Of a stretch of 64,000 nucleotides of DNA, positions 1 to 12,660 are shown in pieces. Every line of letters starts with the position of its first letter. Position 1 is the first letter of the stretch. Both the position numbers and the translations under genes were made by a program. The DNA is taken from the NCBI GenBank assembly GCA_035041965.1, contig JAPYMA010000341.1, positions 124,001 through 188,000 of the forward strand, written 5' to 3'. Source of the stretch: Anisakis pegreffii. Its lineage: Eukaryota > Nematoda > Chromadorea > Rhabditida > Anisakidae. The notes beneath the pieces were generated by a model. That model ran no database searches. It was not told where the DNA came from and worked only from the letters and a program-made list of their open reading frames with translations.

Positions 1-3000
1 CAAGTGAAAAATCGAAGAGAAATGAATGCTATCAGAACCAAAGAATTTCCTAAAAATCTCACTACATCACTGTGCTCAGTTCTCGATGCACTGCAATCAA
101 CCACAACAATTTCATCCATCAAATCATATCGAACACCATCGAGGCAGTTCATAAATAAGAAATAATTCATCAGAAAACTACTCGCTTCGTCATATTTCAA
201 TAACTGCAACACATCGCACAGACTCTTCTGTTCCGGTTGCTGTCGGCAACGCAACGAAGCAACAAAATTGACAAGATAAGGCGTAACTGAACCACTGAAT
301 AAATGACTTTAACTAACAATACGTAGAAAAATTATCACCCTAAAAAATCGCAGCCAATTTCCTTGCAGACATTTAATCAGTCAACTATACAATGTGTCAA
401 TAAATCTTCGAAGAAATGATTATTTGTTCGCAATGAGATGGAATGGAGCGCGAAATTAATGAGAGAAAAAAACTTCAGTCGGCCAAAAAAATGAGACGAA
501 GGAATTTTGCTCATTGAGAACTCGTTAAGACAAAACTAACTGAAGCAATTAATGAAAGAACGAATTCAATTCCATTTCGCTTCGAACAGACAAGCATTTT
601 CGGGCTAATTTTGAATTTTTCTATCTAGAAATCATTCGGCAGTATAGGAGAGTAGCCTGGAATCTGCATGCTTGGCAAATCCATAATCGAAATTAGAATT
701 TAATACGGATAAGTCCCAACGCTGTTATTGTCTGCTGCGCTGAAAGGTGGATGTCAAGGGAGGAAGAATGTGATAATTGTAATATTGGTGATAACAGAGA
801 GGTATAAACTCGTAATGAGTTGCGATTGCTGATTACATTAATGAATAAATAAAGCGACCAGTCGTCGCTATGCACAGACATGAGTAGAACCTCACAGGAT
901 CAGGTGAGGATCCGCAAACATCTATTACAAGAATCCGCAAACATTTAATTGATACTGATTCAGTTAATGACGAAAAAAAGTGGACAGACAACGCTATGAA
1001 ACGAACTGATGAAAAACCGAGTGATTCAAATTTTCTCACTTTGGAAAACTCCGCTGACTGGTTTCCCTCGATAACATGAAACACGGGAAATGTGAAAATA
1101 TTGCATGAATCTAGAACATCGCATCATTATTTACAACAAATAATTTTCAGACGTTCCGAACCCTTTTCGCTTTATGTTAGGAATTTAAAGGTTCCATATA
1201 ATATTCTCATCTACTGATTGGTTCTGGTCATTGCTAGTTTGCAACTCTTTTGATAAATTACTCTCTCACTCATTTCCCAGCTCTTCCCATCTTCTCAACT
1301 CATTCCTTTGCAAAAACGGTGATGGACCGAAGTTTGGCCGGAAAAATCCCGTCAAAATCGCCATATTCGGAATCTAACTTAACAATTTTGAAATTCAGTC
1401 AGAATTCCAAATTTCAAAACGGTCAAAAGCTGATTCGGTCGAATTCCAACCGAACTGAACTTTCATTCCTTTGTCATCAGCATTCCCTCATGACAGTCGC
1501 TATTCATTCAGTGCCCATTTTTATTCGCACATAACAATGACGCCATATGAGCGCATATGACATCAGATCATTTCAACGATAAAGAATTCATATTCAATGG
1601 GAATCATTACAGTGAAATCATTCACATTCGTAAGACCAGTCAACGAATGAATGATTAATCAAGTGGCTTCACATCACATCTAAACATCTCAATTCCACAA
1701 GATAACACACCTTTCATCAAGCACCAACATACAATGCATTAAGTACAACCATATAAAATAACGATGCCACATGAAAAGACTGATTATACTTGAGTAATAT
1801 GACGCTTTGACACATCACTACTCTCGGCGAAGGAAATCAAATCTAATCATTCAAAAGCCATCATGAACAGGATACCGAATTTAATAATCTCTATTCACAA
1901 TCCATTAAATAGATCCATAGGATTCATTTCAGATAATCCGCATATTACATACAAATGTCTACTCTTTCATCAGAATCTATTATAGAATATCACATTATTC
2001 TGCAGATCATCGCGCTCACACTGATATTTTATCATCAAATACACTCAAAACTCACATTCAATCAAACAAAATCGATTGAAGTTTGATCGACAAATAAACG
2101 GATGGATACCTTAAAGCAATGAATTCTTGTCAACAAAACATAACATAACAACACAAAATTTCTTTCAACTACTCATTGAAACTGATATCGCATTATAATG
2201 CAACAGAAAACACATCATCGGACATAAAATAAGACAGTTTTGATATGCAATGAAATATTACACTTGAGTACATCAAAAATGCATTCAACTGAATCATCCT
2301 TGTTCGCTCATGTGACCGACCGTTTTCCACACGTATCACAAATGAATAAACGAACACTAAATAAAACGATGCTATCAATGACAAACCTCGATGCTATCAA
2401 TAATACTACTAACAAAAAGTTTGTTCAATCGTTTATTTGCTCATACAAATAACAAATATGACGCAGCAGAGATCAACACATTCAAAAAAGTTGCGGATTA
2501 GGCAAAGGGCTTTTCTAACACGATGATTTTGAGGCAGCAGTAAGCGGGTACCATGCACAACATGGTATTTGCAGTTGGCATGACGCGTCGTCGTAGATGC
2601 ATGTGAACAAACAACTGCCGAGACTGTATGTACTGCTCGGTGCTTTACGGCGCTCACTAACTAAATGTATCATTTTGTATGAGTATCGTTACTAAATTTA
2701 TGAGTGAGTATCATTTTCGACAGTTTTGTTCTTTGATGTGATTGCTCTTTGGTTTTATTGGTGTTTTGGTTCGTAGACAGAAGAATTTGCTGATCGGAGT
2801 CAAAAAAACTGTCCGACGCCAGTTGGATTTATTACCGTGACCGTGATAGTGATTATCACTGTGAGAACAAAAAAAAAAGAGAACTGGCGTCTCACTCTAA
2901 GGAAACTAAATTACAAATTTTATTTAGAGTCCATTCAGACGATCAGATGATTCAATTAGTTCCGATAAGAAATTCACAAAAAGTTAATTTCAGTATTCGA

Positions 3001-3508
3001 GGAAATAACATCTCGTTTAAGCAATGCTCGATGTGACGGATATCGGCGGAGGTAACGATGGTTTTCATTCTAAAATTCAGCATGCGATACGAGTCGTGTG
3101 TCTATGCAAATGTGATATTTCGATGAGGATTAGTTTAATTTTATGATATGGATAAAATCAAACTTATTCAATTGCCGAGCATTTTTCGATGACTGCAATG
3201 ATTCATAGAATTTCCCTTCATCTAGCAAGACGAACAGTCTTGTGAAATACAACAGTAAACATAGAATTCTTATTGATTTTGTACCAGGTTAAATGATAAG
3301 TCCACTCGTTGGTGGTAATCAAACGATCGAAATCCGACTTCTTAGTTTAGGCAAACATGTCTTCTAGTCTAAAAAACAACTTGCGCGAAATTACATTCGA
3401 AAAAATCGGTTTGAAATCTAATAGTAAGTAAACCAAACTGTTGCTCGCCTGAGGTGCTAAAGTGTCCGACTATCGGATTTCGTAATTTCTAAGGTTTCAT
3501 CTAGTGGG
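1..3508. other. non-coding, AT-rich
   Basis: Apart from the dispersed repeat at 684-850 and the inverted relative of the 72-bp repeat near 1325-1470, I see no gene. Open frames are short and lack splice signals. A small symmetric motif (gtgatagtgattatcactgtg) is near 2845. Confidence 0.6.
684..850. repeat. dispersed repeat, copy 1
   Basis: This segment matches 10182-10352 in the same orientation. Shared blocks include the stretch around ctgcgctgaaaggtggat / ttgcgcggaaagaaggat and the stretch ggtgataacagagaggta / ggtgatagcagagaagca. It is diverged and of unknown class. Confidence 0.55.
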
Positions 3509-3721
3509 TTGCAGGATGGAGAAAAAGTCGTAGACAGAGAAAGTATGGGAGGAAATTTTGCAGTCGGGGAGCCCGAAAATGCGGTCGGCTCGAAAAAAGC
3601 CGAAGACGAGGTTGGCGAAATTCTTCGATCCCCGCAACACACTAGTTTCACCACTGGAACGGATGCCCTCGGATTTGAAAATAATGTGTCTGACATTTCA
3701 CCTGTTCAAAAATTAGGCTAA
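3509..3721 (+). CDS. weak terminal-exon candidate
   Basis: After an acceptor-like gttgcag the frame is open for about 70 codons to TAA. The composition is acidic and Gly-rich (AVGEPENAVGSKKAEDEVGE) and visibly more GC-rich than the surroundings. The minus strand is open too. No partner exon or family was recognised, and a repeat origin is possible. Confidence 0.2.
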   Translation: MQDGEKVVDRESMGGNFAVGEPENAVGSKKAEDEVGEILRSPQHTSFTTGTDALGFENNVSDISPVQKLG

Positions 3722-5671
3722 AAATTCGACGAGTCTTACGTCTTGTTTCGCCTGAGTCGCCTAATCGCACATGTGAATAATACGGCCTCTCACCACACTT
3801 TTTGGTCGATCAACCTTCACGAAGATTGCATTCAAGAGGACAAAACATTTTTCTTTGGATGGGAGGAGGGGAGGAGTGGTGATATCATGAAAATTACAAA
3901 AATTAATTCCAAATTATAAACTCACACAAAATGACACCAGAAACGAAAAAAAAAATTGACCCATCAGTCTCTAACACTAATTTAATTGGAACGTATACGA
4001 TTGAACTGGAATGCGCATGCAAATCATTCCATCGATTTCCTTAAAATACTGACGCAACGAAGTGCACCATACACTCTTTCGTGCAAATGCGAAAATGTGA
4101 TAAGAGACGAAGACGATGCCAATAAAGCCGTCATAAATGTTATCGCTCCTTCTCACTTAAAAACTCCAATAGAATATTTTTCGCTATCCACTTCATCCGT
4201 TATTCCTCAAATAATTTCCATCATCTGTCGGAATAATCACACAGCAATCTTCGCTATCCTCTCAAGTTATTAAGTAATGAAGCTCTAGCTTGTTTGCTGC
4301 GCACTAAACTTGCTCTATCCTATAGCACTGAGATTTCACTCTCATTAAAACTGTGATTCATAAGTCCTTGCGATCTCATAGTCTAGCCCAGGGATGCTCG
4401 CATTCCTTAGGGGTGTCGCGACTAGCACGAAAAGCCAGCATACAAAGAAGATAGTACTTAAATCAAATAGAAACGGTTGAGCAATGGGCCGAAAACGCTG
4501 GGCTTTGAGGATCCGAGCTGTTTCGAAGGCGTGAGTTCGATTCCGTGTCGGTCCAAAATCCTTGACAAAGTTAGATCTCATTCAAGAGATAATCAAGAGG
4601 GCTTAGTTTCGACAAAGGGAGGGTGGCGGATAGCATTCCAGGACGTGCGAGATTCGGTTTATTTTTTCTACATTAAAGTAGGCGAGGACGGAGTTCAACT
4701 CATACATGCGTGGAGTATAAGCAAGAATGGATTGTAACGTTGTATGTGTTTTTCGAACGGCTAGAACACTTATCTAAACTGCAGACATTCGCTTAGTCGA
4801 TGAAATATATAGATTGAATCTTGTAGGGATTGCGAGGACATTCTAACTATTGCTATGGAAAGTGCGACGACATTTTAAAAGTTTTCAAGCGATGTGGGCG
4901 AGAAAACGCTTGAAGACTACTGGTCTAACTAACCAAACTCAACTTCCAGTTGAGCTCAGCAGCCAGACATGATGCTGTTCGTCATTCACACATCCATTTT
5001 AATTCTATGATGAGTACTATATTGATAGAATTTTGCATCAATCAGACACCATTTCAACATCATTACTCTTTAAAGTCGTATCATATCGCAATAAGCTACC
5101 AATAAATATTGCATGTGACTATATGAAATTGCTGATAAAATTGCCACACACAATGCTAATTTTAATTTGATTGTCTTGTGAGCACTTCTCAATGATTAAC
5201 TCAACATAGTTGGCATTATATAACTTCTGATGTATCCATACAAGTGATTCAATTATATCAAAATGAAGTTGCAATACTATTATATATTATTATCTGTCAC
5301 AACTGAGTTGTAGAATAATTAGAATTTTAGCTTCGCCGCATTCAGCACCAACTATAATACAGATGACATTTGTTAACACATCGAAAATTTTCGCAAGACC
5401 GGACGATTTGGAACTGGTTCAGTGATGAAGGAACAAGCAAAGCGAGTTCATCCCCCTCCTTCTACTCCAGTGACACGGAAAAAACGAAATTTCACAAAAT
5501 GAAATGTCCTCCCTCATCAATGACATAATCGTCAACACCTTAGAAGCTCAATTCTTTTTGTTTGAAAAAATGAAACGCTTTTTCAATCACCCGTTCCCTT
5601 CAGGGCTTATGCCAGACTGAATTTCACTGTGCACTCTCAAATAATTTCAAATTTTGGCTAACAATTTTCAG
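3722..5671. other. non-coding, one tRNA-like fragment
   Basis: This holds the tRNA-like piece at 4473. Frames at 3986-4273 and 4477-4737 are open but have no splice context or recognisable product; the second overlaps the repeat. Confidence 0.5.
4473..4553 (+). repeat. tRNA-like fragment (possible SINE head)
   Basis: ggttgagcaatgg resembles a polymerase III A box, and gagttcgattccg about 50 bases later resembles a B box. No acceptor stem can be drawn, so this is a tRNA relic or a tRNA-derived repeat rather than a working gene. Confidence 0.3.
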
Positions 5672-5979
5672 CCGAAAATGACGAAACGAAGGCAATTACA
5701 ATGCAAAAACGTAAAAAAAGAAGAAGCACCGAGTCAGTACTGCTGATAGAGTACAGATGCACTAAGATTATCACAAACAAACAAAATGAAGGATCCTATT
5801 CGGGTGATTATGACGAACACATTATGGGCACTGATCACGCCGTGTCTGCACTGCCCGAATTTTACATTCCCTATTTCCGACAGACCGACCAAATCTTTGG
5901 AAGCAGACAATTTAGATTCCCCCCCAAAAACAACGAACTGAATAATGAGATTGCGTTATTACGCCGAGAATGTCCGCTG
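5672..5979 (+). CDS. isolated internal-exon candidate
   Basis: A 308-nt open stretch is bounded by a good acceptor (caattttcag) and a good donor (CTG then gtaagc). It encodes a basic start (MQKRKKRRSTES), an acidic Tyr/Asp segment (SYSGDYDEHIMG) and LPEFYIPYFRQTDQIFG. Being open for 102 codons in such AT-rich DNA, with both splice signals, makes it likely coding. I found no partner exons and recognise no family. Confidence 0.35.
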
Positions 5980-7047
5980 GTAAGCAGCAATTTTTCGGTT
6001 TTATTGCTGGATTATTGCTCCATAAACGACATTCAACAACCACAATCACAAAAATCACCAGCTGTAAACGATCGTCGGAAAACTATGAAAATATCAACCG
6101 AATCTCGGCAAAATTAGATCATTTCTCAAACGATCGCACATCAACTCTGAACAATCTGTGTTCTCAAAAACATTGCTAATATGCCATTCGCAATGTGCTT
6201 TTTTTTCAGAAGGGCAATTTTTTTTAGAACATAATAGTCAAATGATTACATAATCCATTGAAATTTGAAATTATTGCTGCTGCAAAGAACTACTGCAGTC
6301 AAGCAGTGCGTATTGTCAGATTAGAGAAAAGCACTTCTATGAGTCATTAAGCGCTTGAATTGAGAGACGATGAATTGAATTGACAGACGATGAATAATCG
6401 GAAAAAAATGCAATGTTACAGCTGCTCGGAATGATGTCAGTTTTAAGAACACACAGTCACCAGCAAAGACTGTAATTCCAGAAGAACAATACCATAGTTC
6501 CAGCATAGCAACAACCCAATTCTGTTAAATAACCAATGTGGATTCACCATCAGAAATATTGTTTCCGTGCAGTATTAGCTCGACGCAGCATTTACGTTCA
6601 CAGCGAAGTACAGACAGACAGTCAAGTAAAGTACATTTTTTTTTCTTTTAACGATTTCACATAATTATTGTGAAACCAGAAGGGAAAGTGCAATGAGTAA
6701 TAAGGGAAAATTATTGTGTTCTACGCCATCTTATCGAAAGGAATGAGGAGAGCACGAAACGCCTGCGCTTAGCTGTGGAACGGAAATCTTCGTGGGCGAT
6801 AGAAAGGATTGGTGAACAGATAGCTTACGAGGCGCAAATCTCCAGAGAAAGATGATGAGAAAATTTGTGATGATAAGATTATGAAAAATAGATTAGATGA
6901 CAGCAATTAATCGGAAATTTTTTTATAATACATGGGAATATGAATGTAAGGATTAGATAATCAAATGGATATTTCAATTAGTTCTTCTTGTTTAGTATTT
7001 TATTGATATGCGTGGCTTCCAGAACACTTCTTCTATAGGCGCGAGGA

Positions 7048-7453
7048 CACTAGCTTTTGCTTGAGATTCAATGGGGACGTAATAAAGTTCAATGGGGATG
7101 AAATAAGGAGATTTATTGGTAGATCTGTGTGTATTATGAAGTTATTGTTGGCACATTACTAGCTTGCAGCTGTGGGCGATGCCAAGCCAGCGACACTCTT
7201 ATACGACCTCACATCAGGTCTGTCGACAACTCTGACATGTTCGATAATTCGGACATGCAATAGTCGGCCGTTATATCCAACGTAAATCTCACCGAAAACA
7301 TAGATTCTTTGATATATGCGGCCAGTTCTTGCACACATACACCAATATGTTGTGTGGACAAATCACACAATCTTTCACTAGCTTTTACTTCAGGTTCAAT
7401 GGGAACGTAATGAAGTTCGATGGTGTTGAAATAAGGAGATTTATTCGTAGATC
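7048..7453 (+). repeat. direct duplication of a ~78-bp exon-like unit
   Basis: Copies at 7048-7125 and 7376-7453 share about 85% of bases by eye, 328 bp apart and in the same orientation. Both stay open in one frame: LRFNGDVIKFNGDEIRRFI versus FRFNGNVMKFDGVEIRRFI. The second copy has a good acceptor (tttacttcag), and its frame runs on to 7523. In the first copy the acceptor is degraded (cttgag). Confidence 0.6.
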
Positions 7454-9367
7454 ACTGAAGCGAACTAGGCTATTTATGGTGGTCCATGAGAAGAATGGTA
7501 TTTTGAAGGGTAGGTGGCTCTAATCCACTTGTACTTGCCATAACATGGTGGGAGTGAGGCGCTTTCAACATGCCCATTTTCTTTTGCTATGGATTTTGCC
7601 AAAGCCCTTGAATATCCCCTTAATTAATCCGTCTTCGGGAGAGTGACCGCTGCTCGTTTCATTCATTATAAATTCAACATGAATGTATAATTCCAACACC
7701 ATATGCAATCGGAATCTATACTCATTAATCAGAAGGTATATTTTATCATCGCTGACTGACGACCGAAAGAACGCAATTTTGATTCTGTCAAAATTCTGAT
7801 TAATTTCACATTCCAGCGTATTAACTCTAAATTAAAGCTCAATCAAAATAAATGAGTGAAATCACTGAAAGGGAATTCAAACTATTGAATAAAACCGCAA
7901 CAATACATCGAGTGCATCGGTCCAATGGATGCATTAAACGTTAAACGTTGCAAAGTGAACGTAACAAAAAACAAAACAAAAAAAGAAACCAGTCTCTTAT
8001 CGAAATCACAAAATCAAATAGAGACGAACATTTTTCAAACTGATTCTAAGCAACTCAACCAAGCCAGAAAGTGATTACTATGGAATTTTTTTAATTTCAG
8101 ATAAGAAATTAAATAAAATTGACGTTCTCAAAAGCATACACTCTTGTACTCTTTTTTTTTTCATCGAACGATAAAAGGATTACGACGAAAGAAACCAGCT
8201 GACTGTGGTAAAATGATAGAATCAAACGCTGCATGCCCTCACATATCACAATCAACTTCGAACTGAATTCAGTCTGGAATTTATTCATTATGATTTCTAA
8301 AACTCCATAACAAAATGAGAATTGCCAACAACGAGACGAAAGCTGAATAGAAGAACTGATGTGGAAACAAAAAGTAACTTGTGTTAGTAATAACAAAGAT
8401 AGCAATAATAGCAGTGATTGCATCAAGAAAATAACAATAACAAGAGTTGACTTATCGATTACAATGATAAATTATTGACAGCCATTAAGGAATAACACTA
8501 CTACTAATACAAGTAATAGTAATAACAACAACAATACCAAGAACACTTACAATAACTGAAATGACGATTAAAATAACAAAATAATACCGATGAAGCAGTA
8601 ACAAAACGAAAACGAAACCGTGATATGTCAGTAGCACTAGTGTTCATTGCCGTCCAAACATAATACGAACGATAATCAGATTACTTTTAAACCTATGCAA
8701 ACATCGGCATGATCTGACGAGAGGCGAGCGAGCGCTTGTAAGAGCAGGGTGAAATTACATTCTGACATGAGCGATATTCACCGAAAATTCATTTATATCA
8801 CATAACAGAAAAATGAGAAAGTGACACGAAACTGTAACGAATGCAACTGGATTAGCAGCGAACATAACGAGAACGCATTTCTAATTGTAAGACTAATGAG
8901 ATTCATTACCACAAAAATGAATCAAGAACTGATAATGAGTGCAAATCCAATAAAATTCCTTCGAATGAGGAAAAAATCTATTTGGAATTTTCAATTATAC
9001 GATGAAAGGTGATCAAATACAATGGCAACATGCCGAAACTAATGGTGAACTTTAATGTATTGTGTTGATTCCACTGCAGAGTCGTAATTAACGAATAAAG
9101 AGCATCTTAATTGAATGTAACTTGCAACAATTGCAGAGGAAAGCCGTAATATGTCGACGATAATGACGTTAGTGGAAAAATAATGACAGTAATAACGGTA
9201 ATAACGGTGATAAACATAAGGTAACGCATATGCATAATGATCTGACAATGAATTATGTGTGATAATAATGCTAATTGCAACTAATAATTTAAGTATAATA
9301 CTCACGATGCTATCATTACAATATTATAATACTATTAATTGCATATTTTGCAGTACTACTATTGGGA

Positions 9368-9436
9368 AGTGTAGTACTTGTAAGAGCGCTCCTTGCTCTT
9401 TGTGACAGCAAGAATCGCTCTTACAAGTAGTGTACT
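9368..9436. repeat. 69-bp imperfect hairpin
   Basis: The left arm contains cttgtaagagcgctccttgct and the right arm agcaagaatcgctcttacaag. About 30 bases pair with a few mismatches and a short loop. The motif gcttgtaagagc also occurs near 8735, and cttacaagtagtgt flanks the intronic element at 41685. This could be a small MITE or a pre-miRNA-like hairpin. Confidence 0.6.
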
Positions 9437-10181
9437 ATCGACATTCAAGTACCGACAAGGTTCAGTTGAGAGTTCCAAGAAACAAGGTAAATTCCACGCT
9501 TTTCTTCTCGAACTTTGTTGATTTGGTTCGAAAAACGACTGAATATGAAGAACGTTGAGTAGAGCATAACTCACTTGCAAATCACACACCACAGCATGAA
9601 ATTTACTTTGGTAAAAAATGAAACATAAAACATTTGGGACATCATTTGAGCAATAGAAAAACCATAATCAATAACAGCAAATATCGCTGTTAATGTGATA
9701 ATAACTTTAAGCTAGACAATATCGATATTTACGGATTCAGCTATGTTCTATTGTTCAGATCGCAATTTTTTGAAATCAGAGATTCAATTTGTACTGTTTA
9801 AGACTGAACAATCGAAAACTATGATCAACAGGTACATTTTGAAAGCAATATCTTGTCAGTTCAAATCAAGAACAATGAGAATCACGCACGCGTATGTACG
9901 TGGCAACTACAATAAATCCAACTCCACGTAGAAATGAAATCATGCGATGGACGAATTTAACGATCGATAAAGTTTGGTGGTGTGAGCAGTTGTTATTTAT
10001 CGTGAGATGGAATGCGGCGTATGCTTTTAAAGAGCACCGCAACATTGAACCATTAATCGTGTTTTTGGTAGTTCTTTTTACTCTTCGGTTGTCATTTTGC
10101 ATCAGATCATTCAAAAACCCGTCTAATTATAGTGACCATTTGGAAGAGTAGCACAACACGCCGATTTATTCACCAAGTCAA

Positions 10182-10352
10182 TGATCGAAATTTGATTTCA
10201 TGAAGACACATGATTCCCAGCACATTATTATTAGTTGCGCGGAAAGAAGGATATCAAGGAAGAAAGAATGTGACATCGGGATATTGGTGATAGCAGAGAA
10301 GCATGAACTCATAATCAGTTGCATTTGGTGATCAATTAAATTGTCAGTGAAT
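10182..10352. repeat. dispersed repeat, copy 2
   Basis: This is the partner of 684-850. The minus-strand frames of the two copies retain a related peptide (LDILLSAQ versus LDIHLSAQ), so the repeat may once have been coding. Flanks are unrelated. Confidence 0.55.
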
Positions 10353-12583
10353 TTTAGGAGCCCGAGAGGAAACAATACGAATCCAGGGAGTTGCCAAAAT
10401 AAATGAAGGATTTTTTCGTAGTTCGAGAACAATGTTGCTGTTTTTGAAAAATTCACGAACTTCAGTTCAAGCCAATGCGTTTTCGATTAGCATTCACTGC
10501 CGTCAGCAGGATTTAATGGATTTATAAATCTCAGTAATAGATACCAATTAGTAGCGCAATAACACTGTCACATTAATGAGTTAGTTGTAAAGGCATAAGG
10601 TGTTTCTTAATCATTAATGAATCTTTATCTCGTCATTGATAATGTCACGATAAAAACTTGATTGTTTCGCAGAAATACTATCAATAAAATGAATAAATCA
10701 ATTTGCACACGTATTATTTATGATTGTTTACTTAAACGTGAATGCTAAAGTAGTGCTCGTCTACAAACATTCATTAACATCACCAAATATAATCCATTAA
10801 TAAACGCATTCGAATAAACAAACATTCAAGTGAGCATCAACATTTAACACAATATTAGCACAGCCGAAAATTTCACTTCCATTAAACAAAACAAAACGAA
10901 AACAGAAGGAAAAAAATTGAACAAACGAAATTTTTTTCACACTCACTTCCTCAAATTCTCCAAATTTCTTTCGAAAGCAAGTGATGTTTTTCGTGATACT
11001 AAATGGCTATTTCACTGTAAAATCGATGCTGAGTCTCGTCGCGCCTCCAGGAAATAAGTTAATCCAGTTTTTGCGCTTCGAACCAGTTTTTCGGCTTAAA
11101 TCGAGACCACAACAAGCAAATAAATCAATGGGTATAATTTCTTTCCTATTCTTATTGGTGCCGCGAGAATGCGTACATAAACATGAAGATAACATTCCAT
11201 CAAACACAAATACATTCTCAAAATCATGATAAATACAGCTCAAATCGATAATTAAGTGTACCGAATGAAAGTGTTGCCAATTTGCTACACTGCGTTCACT
11301 TTTGCTTATTTACGATCTTCAGTTGTCATTAACGTTGGATCACAAATGCGTAAACATGTGCAAGTGAATCGATGTAGTGACTGGCAATCAGCGTAGTGGT
11401 CGTTTGTTTCTTCATTAATTTATTATAACGGTAGCCATAATGCTATCGGACTTATTGGCCTCATTAATCATCGTATTAGTCGTTGATTTCATCTCAGCGC
11501 TTGCAGTTGGTTGTTGACTTCACTGAGTGGTTAGCTGAGAAATTGAATGATATTAAGCTAATCCGATTGAACAGACTCGTGTCCAGCAGAGTCTTATGGA
11601 TGGCTATGGCTGTATCGCTAGTCTCATCTCTCTCAGAATCAATCTTGTGAACTTTTCTATGTAAACCGATGTTTAGAAGCTACGCACGCTATTCTGCTCT
11701 CCGTCAATTTTCTATGTTAGTGGCGATGCAGTGTGAACGAACTGCTTACGACCTCCTCTAATCCTATACACTTCTACCATCTAGCTATTGCCAGCTTATG
11801 TCAATAGTTCACCTAGCCTCTTCATATTTGCAGTCGCCTAATTGCAATTTCAGCTGACTGCTGACGTCACCACATATGAAACCAATAGAACATTGATGGT
11901 TTATTTGATCACTAGCTTATGAGCGCTGTTTGCACTCTCAATAATCTCAATATTGTTGATGGTTTACTAATAGTAAGCTATTAAGACTACCACGAGAGAC
12001 CGATATTGAAACGCATAGTTATGCGATAATTCATCCGTTTTCATTTCATTCAAAAAAAATCATTTGATATATTTTATCAAAATCAATCGAATAAATGAAA
12101 CTTTTCGATACTCACGCACCAACAGACTGCAAGTGTGAAGAAACGTGACTGACAGACAATCGAAGGGTGCTGCTTTATGACGGCTGGCACGTTGCGTAAG
12201 TGCGAAACTCGTTCACAGTTGAATGAGCCTAGCACAGTACAAGGCAGGCAAATCAGGGCCGGAAATCAGTGGAAAGTACAATTTTTTGCCGATTTTTCGA
12301 ACACCAGTCGATCGGGGCGGGCACAACTTTTTTGCTCCGTTCCGCCACCAGCTGTTTTGCTGGAAGCATCTTGATGACGCAGGATTGCAAATTGACGAGG
12401 CAAACAACAGTAAACATCAGTTCGGACAGCAGTAGATATTTCCATCTGAAAATAAAACGCCATTTCGCAAAAAAAACATCAACTACAGAAGCAGCCGAAT
12501 TAACTAAATTTTGATTGAAGTATAAATGAAATATATTGACTTTAATGGTATGGATACACCACTCGGTTTCGAGCAAAATGTTC

Positions 12584-12660
12584 CTCCGCGAACGGGAATC
12601 GAACCCGCGAGCCTCAGCCAGGCTATGATCAAGCTTATACCTATTATCCAATTATCTATA
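12584..12660 (-). pseudogene. tRNA-like pseudogene with intact T-arm
   Basis: The minus strand has a T-arm GCGGG-ttcgatt-CCCGT followed by an acceptor-like TCGCGGA. The expected 5' acceptor half and a normal D-arm are missing about 70 bases upstream. Confidence 0.35.

Noticed and set aside
12177..12651. Cluster of overlapping frames on both strands
   Set aside because: There is no consistent splice pattern. Part overlaps the tRNA-like relic, and no protein family was recognised.
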